Part shown: positions 15,670-23,744 of the stretch, one piece after another
Layout of the letters: every line of letters starts with the position of its first letter
How positions within the stretch are numbered: the first letter of the stretch is position 1
Assembly (NCBI GenBank): GCA_019115765.1
Contig: DXCZ01000069.1
Coordinates: forward strand, 1 to 43,898
DNA: 43,898 bases
Reading direction: 5' to 3'
From: Candidatus Mediterraneibacter stercoripullorum
Lineage (GTDB): Bacteria; Bacillota; Clostridia; Lachnospirales; Lachnospiraceae
Translations under genes and position numbers: made by a program
The notes under the pieces: model-generated
What the model was told of the DNA's origin: nothing
What the model saw: the letters and a program-made list of their open reading frames with translations, nothing else
Databases searched by the model: none

Positions 15670-16536
15670 TCCTCTGGCTCCTCCATGTCAAGGATGCGGA
15701 AGATCTTGTCGCTGGCCGCCATGCCGTTCATTGCAATATGGAAGAAGGATCCCAGAAGTCTGAGCGGGATGAAAAATTCACTGGCCAGAAGGATGATCCA
15801 TTACACTTGTTGAATTCAGCTGCATGGTCAGGACCTTCATGGTAATATTCCGGAAATGCTGTGCCTCCTGATCCATTTCCCGCGCTTTCTGTTCATCTGC
15901 CTGATAGATCTTCAGCGTTGTCAGACCCTGGAGGTTTTCGAGGAAAGAGTCACCCAGTCCGGTGTAAATACTCCAGTATTTGTTCAGGAGCCTCTTCGCG
16001 ATCTTCTGTACTGCCACAATAGACAGCGGGATCAGCGGAACGCAGATCAGAAGGATCACGCTGGCCTTAAGATTTATACGGCAGAGTACGGCAAAGAGTG
16101 TGACCGGTGCAAGAAGACTGTAAAAAAGCTGCGGAAGATATTTCCCAAAATATGTCTCCAGCTGCTCCACGCCTTCCGTACTGACCTGCATTACTTCAGA
16201 GGTCGATACCTTTTCCCTGTAGGAAGGTCCAAGCCGGAGCATTTTGCCATAGATCTTCTGTCTCAGGATTTTCTTCACGTCCACACTCGCCTGATAGGAT
16301 GCTCTTGCCGCCATCCGCTCACAGACAAAACGGACCGCCACACAGATGACCAGTACGGGGATGGTCCGGAAGATGCCGTTTTCTGACACTTCACCAAAGA
16401 TCAGGCTTTCCAGCAGGCCGGCAATAGTCCATACCGCCGCGATCTGGGCAAGCAGGGCTATCCACTGCCACAGAATGTTATATACGATATATTTCTTTGC
16501 GTGGGACAGCAGTCCCACCAGTCTTTTTTTGATCAT
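15639..16536 (-). pseudogene. 5' part of a CydD-like ABC transporter gene, two deletions
   Basis: From ATG 16536 (overlapping the ygbA stop as ATGA) the frame encodes an ABC exporter membrane domain with ARASYQASVDVKKILRQKIY and coupling-helix region DSFLENLQGLTTLKIYQADE. After TSVMD at about 15800 the frame breaks; in the +1 frame it resumes as ILLASEFFIPLRLLGSFF and runs through MNGMAASDKIFRILDMEEPE to 15639. In relatives some 30 residues, a membrane segment, lie between these parts, so a short out-of-frame deletion removed them. The whole ATPase domain that should follow is gone, joined to the CydC-like fragment. Two separate deletions have destroyed this pair. Confidence 0.78.
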
Positions 16537-16889
16537 TTGTTTTCCCCTCTCTGCTTTTTCTTCTCCATCATGCTGCATACTACATGCCATATGGCCATCA
16601 CAGGATGGTATAGCAGCATGCGCGGTCCGGAAAACCGCATGACCTGACGGATCTTCTCCCGCATTTCCAGACGGTAGCAGTGGACACGGCAGTTGCTGCA
16701 GAATGTTTTATTTTCCATGAAAGGACATTTCTCGCTGCGCATCCTTGCATAGTCTGACAGTTCCTGACAGTCAGGGCACATCCGCCCAGATTTTCTATCA
16801 TAGGAACTGTGGTTTTTTCGGCAGTACAGGCGGATCATTTCCTCCACTACCCGCTGTTCCTTCTTTCTCTTTCTGTCTATATCTCTCAT
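16533..16889 (-). CDS. ygbA: YgbA-type nitrous oxide-stimulated promoter family protein
   Basis: The 118-residue product matches the small cysteine-rich family named for nitrous oxide-stimulated promoters (YgbA in E. coli, induced by nitrosative stress). Visible cysteines are in RLYCRK, MCPDCQEL, KCPFMENKTFCSNCRVHCY, enough to bind metal, and the conserved MRFSGPRMLLYHPVMAIWH end is present. The start follows GGAG at 16889. It sits 4 nt after ybaN and overlaps the CydD-like gene, so ybaN-ygbA-ABC form one operon. The biochemical function is not known for the family. Confidence 0.85.
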   Translation of the reverse strand: MRDIDRKRKKEQRVVEEMIRLYCRKNHSSYDRKSGRMCPDCQELSDYARMRSEKCPFMENKTFCSNCRVHCYRLEMREKIRQVMRFSGPRMLLYHPVMAIWHVVCSMMEKKKQRGENK

Positions 16890-16893
16890 GGCC

Positions 16894-17310
16894 CTACTCC
16901 TTCGGCTCCAGAATCACGGACTCTCCTGCAGGAATCGTACGGATCCTTGTGAAGAAATAAATATACTTGAAAAGGATAAGGAACAGGATAAAGATCCTGC
17001 CGTATATATTCTGCATGGCAAGAAACGCCAGAAGCAGCATACATGAGGCCGGAATCAGAAGGCTGAACTTTGTTTTCAGCGTCATGGCACGGTTCTTTAC
17101 GAAGTTGTCCAGGTGGCGTTTGTAAAGTTTCGTGCCGATAAACCATCTGTGAAACCGCTCTGATCCCTTTGCCAGACAAAAGGACGCCAGCAGCAGGAAC
17201 GGCGTGGTCGGAAGTACCGGAAGCACGACTCCCACCGCTCCGATTCCCATAAACAGAAATCCGAGAATGAGCCAGATCAGCCTGAGAGGATTCTTTTTCA
17301 AATTTTTCAT
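16894..17310 (-). CDS. YbaN-family (DUF454) inner-membrane protein
   Basis: This 138-residue membrane protein begins MKNLKKNPLRLIWLILGF and has the family core GVVLPVLPTTPFLLLASFCLAKGSERFHRWF, then two more membrane segments. The ATG at 17310 is preceded by GAAAGGA; the longer frame to 17418 has no ribosome site, so it is rejected. It is the first gene of the operon with ygbA and the broken ABC transporter. YbaN proteins have no established biochemical role. A clear promoter was not found in 17311-17440. Confidence 0.9.
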   Translation of the reverse strand: MKNLKKNPLRLIWLILGFLFMGIGAVGVVLPVLPTTPFLLLASFCLAKGSERFHRWFIGTKLYKRHLDNFVKNRAMTLKTKFSLLIPASCMLLLAFLAMQNIYGRIFILFLILFKYIYFFTRIRTIPAGESVILEPKE

Positions 17311-17452
17311 GACATTTTCCTTTCCGTGTATAAATTTTCTTTGGTCAAACATGTGCTGAGATTGACAGATAGATATCGTTACGGAAGTCAAAGCCCCCAA
17401 TGCAAACAGACTCCCCATTTATTGTGGGGAAAGATACTATTGTTCTACACAC

Positions 17453-17475
17453 AAAAAGAGGCTGGTTCACCAGCC
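17453..17475 (-). terminator. Terminator after the umuC-yolD pair
   Basis: The minus strand reads GGCTGG-TGAA-CCAGCC (17470-17475 with 17460-17465) followed by TCTTTTT: a compact, strong intrinsic terminator 30 nt past the YolD stop. Confidence 0.9.
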
Positions 17476-17504
17476 CCTTGATCGTCATCGACAAATGTTC
17501 TGCT

Positions 17505-17939
17505 TTAAAATAATTCTCCGGAAAATGCTCCGAATATCTCGCTCTCTATCTCCAGTATATCATCCACCTTGATCTCACTACCGTTCTCCAGCCGGATGAT
17601 CCTCTCTGTTTCGTCTATCTTCTTCAGCCTTCCGGTCTCACGGACCATGCTTCCGCCTTCTTTTCTCTCATCCGGCAGGAAATAGCTGACCGTTATCTCC
17701 GGATGTTCAGCAATATGCTCCGCCAGGATCCGCATCTTCCCCTCCAGCTCCTCACGGACGTTTTCACTAAATTCCGGCTTCTGCTCGGTAAGTCTTGCAG
17801 TCTCACGGATCACATCCTCATAACCGGTAAGTGCCATAAACGGAGAAAACTGTGCTGCCCGCTCGGACATGGGCATCTTCGGGTGTCTGGCAGATACATG
17901 ATGGGGAAGATTTATGATATCATCGTATTGTCCTTTCAT
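17505..17939 (-). CDS. YolD-like protein, partner of the Y-family polymerase
   Basis: The 144-residue protein begins with the YolD signature: YDDIINLPHHVSARHPKMPM, then SERAAQFSPFMALTGYEDVI. YolD-like proteins are encoded next to UmuC/UvrX-type polymerases in Firmicutes and are thought to act like UmuD as an accessory. Its ATG overlaps the stop of the polymerase gene by 4 nt (ATGA), so the two are made together. A C-terminal half rich in acidic and basic residues (about 95-140) resembles a small SH3-like barrel but this is only an impression. Confidence 0.88.
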   Translation of the reverse strand: MKGQYDDIINLPHHVSARHPKMPMSERAAQFSPFMALTGYEDVIRETARLTEQKPEFSENVREELEGKMRILAEHIAEHPEITVSYFLPDERKEGGSMVRETGRLKKIDETERIIRLENGSEIKVDDILEIESEIFGAFSGELF

Positions 17940-19450
17940 GCCTTATGCCCTCCGATCTGGTTGTTCCGTTCTCTGGCAGTCGCGCCCTCCTCCAGGTTCA
18001 TTCCCCGGAGGATTGCATTTTTGCCGTATTTCTTCTTAATGTCCAGCATGGCTTTCTGCCATCGTTTTTCCTTCTCCAGCTGCTGATTTTCCTGTTCTTT
18101 TTCCTTTTCAGCGGCTTCCTGATCGGTAAACAGATCCAGCTGTTCATAGCTGTCCTTCTCAGCAGCCTCTGACTCATCTGCCACACGGGAAGCTGTCAGA
18201 TAAAGCCGGCGCACCATCAGATCCGGATCCACGATCCGGTCAAACAGATCTGTGGCAGCCTGAAGGATCATCTTTGTGGATGAGGTATAATGGGGCAGAT
18301 TTTCCGTTCCATGGGCATGCTTTGGAACCGTGCGTCCGTATCGATCTGAGGCGGTCTCTCCTTTGTAGCCGTCTCCGCTTTTCAGATTATTCCTGTCATA
18401 GCCCACAGTCAGCACGAGCTGGTCTGTCGCCATATTCCTGTCAGCAAGATCCAGCGCCAGCATATCTGCCATTTCTCTGAGTACAAGTCTGGCCTTGTCA
18501 AAAGGATAAGGGCAGGACAGCACCTGCCCGGATCCGATGCTGTTTGACGCAGGCCTGTATGCTTTGATATCAGCGATGGCACAAGGTTCCCATCCCCATG
18601 CGTGATCAATCAGCAGCTCCGCGTTAATACCGAACATCTGATACAGCAGGTCTTCATTATAATAGTCCGTATCCTTTCCAAGAGAGCACCGGGCAATATC
18701 ACCCATGGTAAACAGACCGTGTTCCTCCAGTTTCTTCGCATATCCTCTGCCTACCCTCCAGAAATCCGTCAGCGGCCTGTGACTCCACAGAAGTCTACGA
18801 TAGCTCATCTCATCCAGCTCGGCAATGCGGACTCCGTTTTCATCCGGCGGGATATGTTTCGCCTCGATATCCATAGCCACCTTGCACAGATACAGGTTCG
18901 TTCCACTCCCGGCAGCAGCAGTTACTCCCGTAGTTCTCTGGACATCAAGGATCATTTCCGCCGACAGTTCCCTTGCCGTCATACCATAGGTGTTCAGATA
19001 TCCGGTCACATCCATCATAACCTCATCAATGGAGTAGACATGGATATCCTCCGGTGCGATATACTTCAGATAAACTTCATAGATCCGGGAGCTGTAGTCC
19101 ATATACAGAGCCATCCTGGGCGGGGCTGTGATATAATCCAGTTCCAGGGACGGATTTTCCTTCAGTTCTGTGTCATCTGTGGAAGCCCCCGTAAACTGAT
19201 ATCCCGGAGCCCTGTTTTTCCTCTCCGCGTTTATATCCTTCACTCTGCGGACCACGTCAAACAGTCTGGTACGTCCCGGTATCCCATATGCTTTCAGGGA
19301 TGGAGAGACCGCAAGGCAGATAGTTTTCTCTGTTCTGGTCAGATCCGCTACCACAAGATTGGTAGTCATGGGATCCATTCCCCGCTCCATACATTCCACA
19401 GAGGCATAGAATGATTTCAGATCAATTGCAAGGTATGTTTTCTCCGCCAT
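17936..19450 (-). CDS. Y-family DNA polymerase (UmuC/ImpB type)
   Basis: This 504-residue lesion-bypass polymerase has the palm motifs YLAIDLKSFYASVEC (catalytic Asp about 10) and YSIDEVMMDV (catalytic Asp-Glu), then the thumb helix-hairpin-helix region (DFWRVGRGYAKKLEEHGLFTMGDI) and a little-finger domain. Near the C terminus EQLDLF fits a beta-clamp binding motif. The start at 19450 follows GGAGGAC. It forms a two-gene operon with the YolD protein downstream. Related genes are often DNA-damage induced and often on plasmids or integrative elements, but no such elements are visible here and no LexA site was found. Confidence 0.93.
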   Translation of the reverse strand: MAEKTYLAIDLKSFYASVECMERGMDPMTTNLVVADLTRTEKTICLAVSPSLKAYGIPGRTRLFDVVRRVKDINAERKNRAPGYQFTGASTDDTELKENPSLELDYITAPPRMALYMDYSSRIYEVYLKYIAPEDIHVYSIDEVMMDVTGYLNTYGMTARELSAEMILDVQRTTGVTAAAGSGTNLYLCKVAMDIEAKHIPPDENGVRIAELDEMSYRRLLWSHRPLTDFWRVGRGYAKKLEEHGLFTMGDIARCSLGKDTDYYNEDLLYQMFGINAELLIDHAWGWEPCAIADIKAYRPASNSIGSGQVLSCPYPFDKARLVLREMADMLALDLADRNMATDQLVLTVGYDRNNLKSGDGYKGETASDRYGRTVPKHAHGTENLPHYTSSTKMILQAATDLFDRIVDPDLMVRRLYLTASRVADESEAAEKDSYEQLDLFTDQEAAEKEKEQENQQLEKEKRWQKAMLDIKKKYGKNAILRGMNLEEGATARERNNQIGGHKA

Positions 19451-19480
19451 GACGTGTCCTCCTTCCTATTTACTTCATCA

Positions 19481-19510
19481 ATTATAGCTTTATTTATACT
19501 CCGAGCGCAA
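19481..19510 (-). promoter_or_regulatory. Candidate promoter of umuC-yolD
   Basis: A perfect TATAAT (19481-19486) with TTGCGC (19505-19510) at an 18-nt spacing lies about 35 nt upstream of the polymerase start. The adjoining 19511-19589 is GC-rich and holds nothing I recognise. Confidence 0.5.
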
Positions 19511-19589
19511 GCGTAGCCGGCGGGGCAACACAGCGCCATTATGGCAGACATAGAGAACGAGCGAACTGTAACATCTGATCAGCTACAGA

Positions 19590-22500
19590 TCAAGTGATCT
19601 TCTTATATAATTCCAGTGTTCCGGAAGTGCTTCCCCCATACAGGAAATAATAATCAATCTGATCCGTGCCGTCTGTATACAGATAATTCCCGTACATGGA
19701 GATCATACAGCAGATCACTGTCTGTTCTGCAGCGACGCCGATCCCGTATCCGCGGTCAGAAAGGAGAAGCGGCATCCGCATCTTTTTCCCGCCGAAGTTA
19801 ATGTATCTGGCTTTTCTGTTGATACGTTCCAGATCTTCCTTCAGAAATCCCTTTGCATAGATCTTTTCCTTTTCCTGCCAGTCAAAATGATTCCATGTCT
19901 CTGAGACGGCTCCCCTTCTGATCTGGCGCGGTATCCTCTGTCTTTCCGCCAATAGAACCTTCCTGTTCTGGTCAAGAAACCGGAGCGCTCCCGTCCGTCT
20001 GTCGATCCGGACTGCAATCCTGTCCATCGCAGCCTCCGCCAGATCCTTATCCGCTCTTGCCGTCCACGCAACCGGATGATCCGGCTCCAGGTTCCAGTAT
20101 CCATCTGTGGACCCAACAGCTGAGCCGCGTATAAAACGAATCCGGATAATGTCACTTGCTATGGGCATCACCCTCAGCGTACCAGATGGACCGATAAGAT
20201 CAAGATATCGTTTTGTTTTCCTGATGGTCCGGATGGAGCAGTCCATTTCAGGCATATCCTTCAGGCGCAGAATACTGACATCCGGACATTCGCCGAAATG
20301 ATGCGGAGAGGGATTGATCTTCTGCGGTACGGATCTGGCAACTGATGTCTGTTCCCTGCCTGACACCATATCTGACATTCTCTTTTCCTGGCGTACTCTG
20401 ATTCTTTCCTGTCTGGGTTCATCCCCATCCTGCTTTCCGCTCTCCTCTGCACTTCCCAGCAGCTCCGGCTTCTTTTCATCTGGCATCGGCTTCGCGATCA
20501 GATCTGTCAGGTCGCCCTGATGTACAACAGTCAGCTCATGGAGCGCACGGGTGGCCGCCACATAGAGAAGCTTGACATACCGGTCTTCCGCAGGATAGAC
20601 CACACTTGAAGGATGATACAGGAGCACGGCGTCGAATTCCAGTCCTTTCGTATACTCTACCGGCAGGACCATGATCCCTTCTGTGAAGTTCGCCGTCTCC
20701 GGATCACTGTCTGCCAGAGTCAGTCTGGTTCCAAGCCAGTCTCTCACTTCCGCCGCTTCCTCCCCATCGCGACAGATCACCGCGACGGTCTCCCGGCCGT
20801 CCTCCAGCCATTTCCGGATACTTTTCTCCGTTTCCAGAAGCATGGCCTCTTCATCCGGACAGGCCTTTACTGTCACCGGACTTCCATGTCTTTCCACAGG
20901 TTCCACCGGATAGATGGGGAAGTGCCCGTGCCGCAGGATCTCCGTGGCAAAATGAGAGATCTCTACCGTGTTGCGGTAGCTCTTTTTCAACAGACAGAAT
21001 CCGGTGGAACCGGGCGGGAGCAGAAGCTTCCTGAGCTCCTCCCAGTCATTGAGGCCATATCCGAAATGAATGTTCTGTGACACATCTCCCATGATCGTAT
21101 ATGTACAGCCCCGGAGACAGTATGCAAGAGTATGATACGCCATCATTCCGAAATCCTGGGCCTCGTCAATGATCACATGACTGGCCTCCCGGATTCCATC
21201 CGTCTCTTTGATCCGTTTATACAGATAGGCAAGAGCGGACAGATCATACAGATCGAATTCACCTTCCACATAAGGCACGGCCTTTCCCTTTTCCGCCTGT
21301 TCTTCCAGGAACCTGCCATAGACTTCAAAGACGGACCCTTTCCATTCCTTACGGCCAAAATACCATCGGTACATACGCCGGAGCTCCTTCTGTACATCCG
21401 GAGGATAGGATACATACCTGCCTGCAAGCTCATTTTCCAGCCTTGACATCAGGATCTCATTTAGCATATTGATCTTGCCCTGCATGGAAACTCCAGGATT
21501 GTTCTCAAGATACGACCGAATGGAATCACTTCCAAGAAGGATAATATGATTTCCTTCCATCCGGACATCTTCCAGAGAAATATGTTCTGCTTCATATTTC
21601 TGACAGAACATTTCCAGATCATGGAACCATGCACTGCCTCCTTTGATGCAGACAGCAGAATCCTTCTTATCAATGGAACGAATCAAGTATTTTCCGGAAT
21701 CCCAGTCCTCATAGAGAAGACGGATGAACAGCTGCTCCATGGTCATCTGTGACACACCGTATACATCAAGATCAGGAAGAACACTGGTAATATAGTTCAG
21801 CAGGATCCGGTTGCTGCCGATGATATAGAAGTCTTCAGGGCGGAATTCATCTTCATAATTATACAGGATATAGGAAATGCGGTGCATGGCGACAGTTGTC
21901 TTGCCGGAGCCTGCCACTCCCTGCACGATCAGGTTCATCTTCGGCGACCTTCTGATCACCGCATTCTGTTCTTTCTGGATCGTTGCAATGATCTCACCCA
22001 GCACAGCAGTCTTATTCTTTGCAAGATACTTTGTCAGCAGTTCATCGTTTGCCACCACATCTGAGTCAAAAAAGTCTTTCAGCTGATCGTCTTCAATCTC
22101 ATATGTCCTTTTCCGCTTCAGATCGATGGTAAAAGAGCCTTCGTTTTTGACAGTATATGTGCACTGTCCGGTATTGTTTTCATAATAGACAGACGCAAGA
22201 GGCGCCCTCCAGTCTATGACTACAGGCTCTGATGTATTTTCTGAAATTCCCACTCTGCCTACGTAAAAGGACTCATCCGCCGGCTGATGGGAATCTCTGA
22301 AATCAATCCTGCCGAAATATGGCTTTCTCCTGGCCTTTCGGCACCGCACCAGATCTCTTCTGTTCTCACGCAGCTGTGACTGAGTATTGTGGAACATGGC
22401 AAGAGCTTCCTTATCCTTCGTCCCGTATGTCTCCATCAGTTCATGGAGTTCGCCGGACAGATCTGTAACACGCTCTTCCGTTCTGATCAGATTCTTCTGA

Positions 22501-22592
22501 GCAATATCGATGATCTGTTTCAGCTGCTTTTCCTCATCCTCCCTGCTCAGCCCAGGAACCGGCCTGGACCTTCTAATCTGTTTCCCCTTCAT
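19590..22592 (-). CDS. helD: HelD-like helicase fused to a GH31-N-like domain
   Basis: The first 700 or so residues are HelD, the superfamily 1 ATPase that releases stalled RNA polymerase: an N-terminal coiled arm (about 15-90), Walker A GVAGSGKTT (about 225), Walker B IDEAQDF (about 476), MGDVSQNIHFGYG, SYRNTVEIS, PVEYTKGLEFDAV and LLYVAATRA. A charged linker (about 700-775) leads to 220 extra residues that HelD lacks. These resemble the N-terminal beta-sandwich of GH31 glycosidases: LRVMPIASDIIRIRF, VRIDRRTGALRFLD, YAKGFLKEDLERINRKARYIN, PLLLSDRGYGIGV and DQIDYYFLYG. No catalytic barrel follows. ATG 22592 is used because AGGAGAGG precedes it. One uninterrupted frame of 1000 residues argues for a real fusion. 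Confidence 0.85.
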   Translation of the reverse strand: MKGKQIRRSRPVPGLSREDEEKQLKQIIDIAQKNLIRTEERVTDLSGELHELMETYGTKDKEALAMFHNTQSQLRENRRDLVRCRKARRKPYFGRIDFRDSHQPADESFYVGRVGISENTSEPVVIDWRAPLASVYYENNTGQCTYTVKNEGSFTIDLKRKRTYEIEDDQLKDFFDSDVVANDELLTKYLAKNKTAVLGEIIATIQKEQNAVIRRSPKMNLIVQGVAGSGKTTVAMHRISYILYNYEDEFRPEDFYIIGSNRILLNYITSVLPDLDVYGVSQMTMEQLFIRLLYEDWDSGKYLIRSIDKKDSAVCIKGGSAWFHDLEMFCQKYEAEHISLEDVRMEGNHIILLGSDSIRSYLENNPGVSMQGKINMLNEILMSRLENELAGRYVSYPPDVQKELRRMYRWYFGRKEWKGSVFEVYGRFLEEQAEKGKAVPYVEGEFDLYDLSALAYLYKRIKETDGIREASHVIIDEAQDFGMMAYHTLAYCLRGCTYTIMGDVSQNIHFGYGLNDWEELRKLLLPPGSTGFCLLKKSYRNTVEISHFATEILRHGHFPIYPVEPVERHGSPVTVKACPDEEAMLLETEKSIRKWLEDGRETVAVICRDGEEAAEVRDWLGTRLTLADSDPETANFTEGIMVLPVEYTKGLEFDAVLLYHPSSVVYPAEDRYVKLLYVAATRALHELTVVHQGDLTDLIAKPMPDEKKPELLGSAEESGKQDGDEPRQERIRVRQEKRMSDMVSGREQTSVARSVPQKINPSPHHFGECPDVSILRLKDMPEMDCSIRTIRKTKRYLDLIGPSGTLRVMPIASDIIRIRFIRGSAVGSTDGYWNLEPDHPVAWTARADKDLAEAAMDRIAVRIDRRTGALRFLDQNRKVLLAERQRIPRQIRRGAVSETWNHFDWQEKEKIYAKGFLKEDLERINRKARYINFGGKKMRMPLLLSDRGYGIGVAAEQTVICCMISMYGNYLYTDGTDQIDYYFLYGGSTSGTLELYKKIT

Positions 22593-22703
22593 TTTTTCCT
22601 CTCCTGCGATCATGTATTTCTATCTGCACTGCACCTGCATCCACACCCTTTATCTATGTATGCAGCCTTTGTCTAAAACAAGTGTTTAATAACCAGTAAC
22701 GTT

Positions 22704-22732
22704 ATTATAGATATACAGATATATGAAGTCAA
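22704..22732 (-). promoter_or_regulatory. Promoter of helD
   Basis: TTGACT (22727-22732), a 17-nt spacer and a perfect TATAAT (22704-22709) on the minus strand, leaving a leader of about 105 nt. Apart from this promoter and the hairpin at 22799, the 300 nt between helD and the GH3 remnant hold no gene. Confidence 0.85.
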
Positions 22733-22798
22733 CACTCAAAGGCCCTCGCAGCAGTCAAACATAAACCGTCGATACAAAAATTCCGGCCAGAAAGCAAA

Positions 22799-22845
22799 GG
22801 CGCGGCAGGGAAGTCTTACAAATGGTAAGTTTTCCAAGCCGCGCC
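22799..22845 (-). terminator. GC-rich hairpin downstream of the GH3 remnant
   Basis: The arms GGCGCGGC and GCCGCGCC pair perfectly (8 bp) and enclose further pairing (GGAA/TTCC and CTTAC/GTAAG). On the minus strand it is followed by TTTGCTTTCT. It most likely ends transcription from the GH3/ABC region before the helD promoter. Confidence 0.65.
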
Positions 22846-22894
22846 GATTTGTGTTTCGCCAGTTCAGTCCTGTCTGACATTATCCACTTGCTAT

Positions 22895-23572
22895 TTATCT
22901 TCTATAATAACAGGACTGCCTTGCCGCTTTGACCGATGTTGCACTTGTTGTATCCGTAAGGTGGTTTGTCTCATTGTCCATCGGTGACAGACAGATATCT
23001 TTGCCGCCCCGGATCGCCTGGTCGGCATCCATGTAACCGTATACGCCGTAATAGTCGGTCAGTACCATACCACGGAATCCCCATTCGTCGCGGAGAACCG
23101 TTGTCTGAAGCGGATAGTAAGCACCGCCCCATATGGTTCCGATATAAGAGAAGGTTGACATAACAGCCCCGGCGCCGCCCTCTTTTACACAAATTTCAAA
23201 GGGCTTCAGGTAGATCTCTCTCAGAGCCTGTTCATTAGACCAGGTACAGAGCATATCGTTTCTGTTCATCTCCTGATCGTTAAAGGCAAAGTGTTTGATA
23301 AAAGAGTATACCCCATGCTCTTTGGCGCCGATCACCGCCTGAGCGGCCATCTTGCCGCTCAGCACCGGATCCTCTGAGAAATATTCAAAGTTTCTGCCCG
23401 AGAATGCGGAACGATGGATATTCATTGCCGGAGCGTACCAGCCGGATACGTCCATCTCATCTGCCATTCTTCCGATGCTGTTTCCGTAATTATATGGCAT
23501 CTCACGATTCCACGTCGCTGCGATCAGGGTACAGCCTGGGAAACCGATTGAACTTACCTGTGTGAAGTGTTT
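22895..23572 (-). pseudogene. Fragment of a GH3 beta-glucosidase
   Basis: The frame is readable from about 23572 (HFTQVSSIGFPGCTLIAATWNREMPYNYG) through the middle of a GH3 barrel: GWYAPAMNIHRSAFSGRNFEYFSEDP, SFIKHFAFNDQE and MVLTDYYGVYGYMD, whose Asp is the family nucleophile region. Intact relatives have 700-900 residues; here both ends are missing. The 5' side stops at TGATAG directly upstream, and the 3' side leaves the family pattern after SVKAARQ. It follows remnants of an ABC transporter, so a deletion probably joined the two loci. Non-functional as an enzyme. Confidence 0.85.
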
Positions 23573-23648
23573 CTATCAGATATCTGCATGATTCTATAAC
23601 AATCCTGCGAGGTAATATAATGAATTCTTCTATCAGACTGAACGATGA

Positions 23649-23744
23649 CTATTCAGAAAGAAGAAATGATGCCAGGATTGCCCTCATAGTGTCATCGGCC
23701 CCCTGAGCAGTCAGTGCAAATCTTCTTTCCAACCATTTACGCAT
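23649..23744 (-). pseudogene. First 31 codons of a second ABC exporter gene
   Basis: ATG 23744 overlaps the end of the preceding ATPase frame and encodes MRKWLERRFALTAQGADD followed by TMRAILASFLLSE and a stop. This looks like the amphipathic N terminus of the partner subunit of a heterodimeric ABC exporter, which then breaks off. The sequence between 23573 and 23648 is not recognised. A deletion from here into the GH3 gene would explain both truncations. Confidence 0.6.

Noticed and set aside
18602..19414. 270-codon plus-strand frame inside the Y-family polymerase
   Set aside because: Antisense to a polymerase with intact catalytic motifs; no ribosome site and no family resemblance.
19511..19589. 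Possible LexA box near the polymerase promoter (GTTC-GCTC-GTTC)
   Set aside because: The half-sites are direct rather than inverted, unlike the GAAC-N4-GTTC palindrome of Firmicute LexA.
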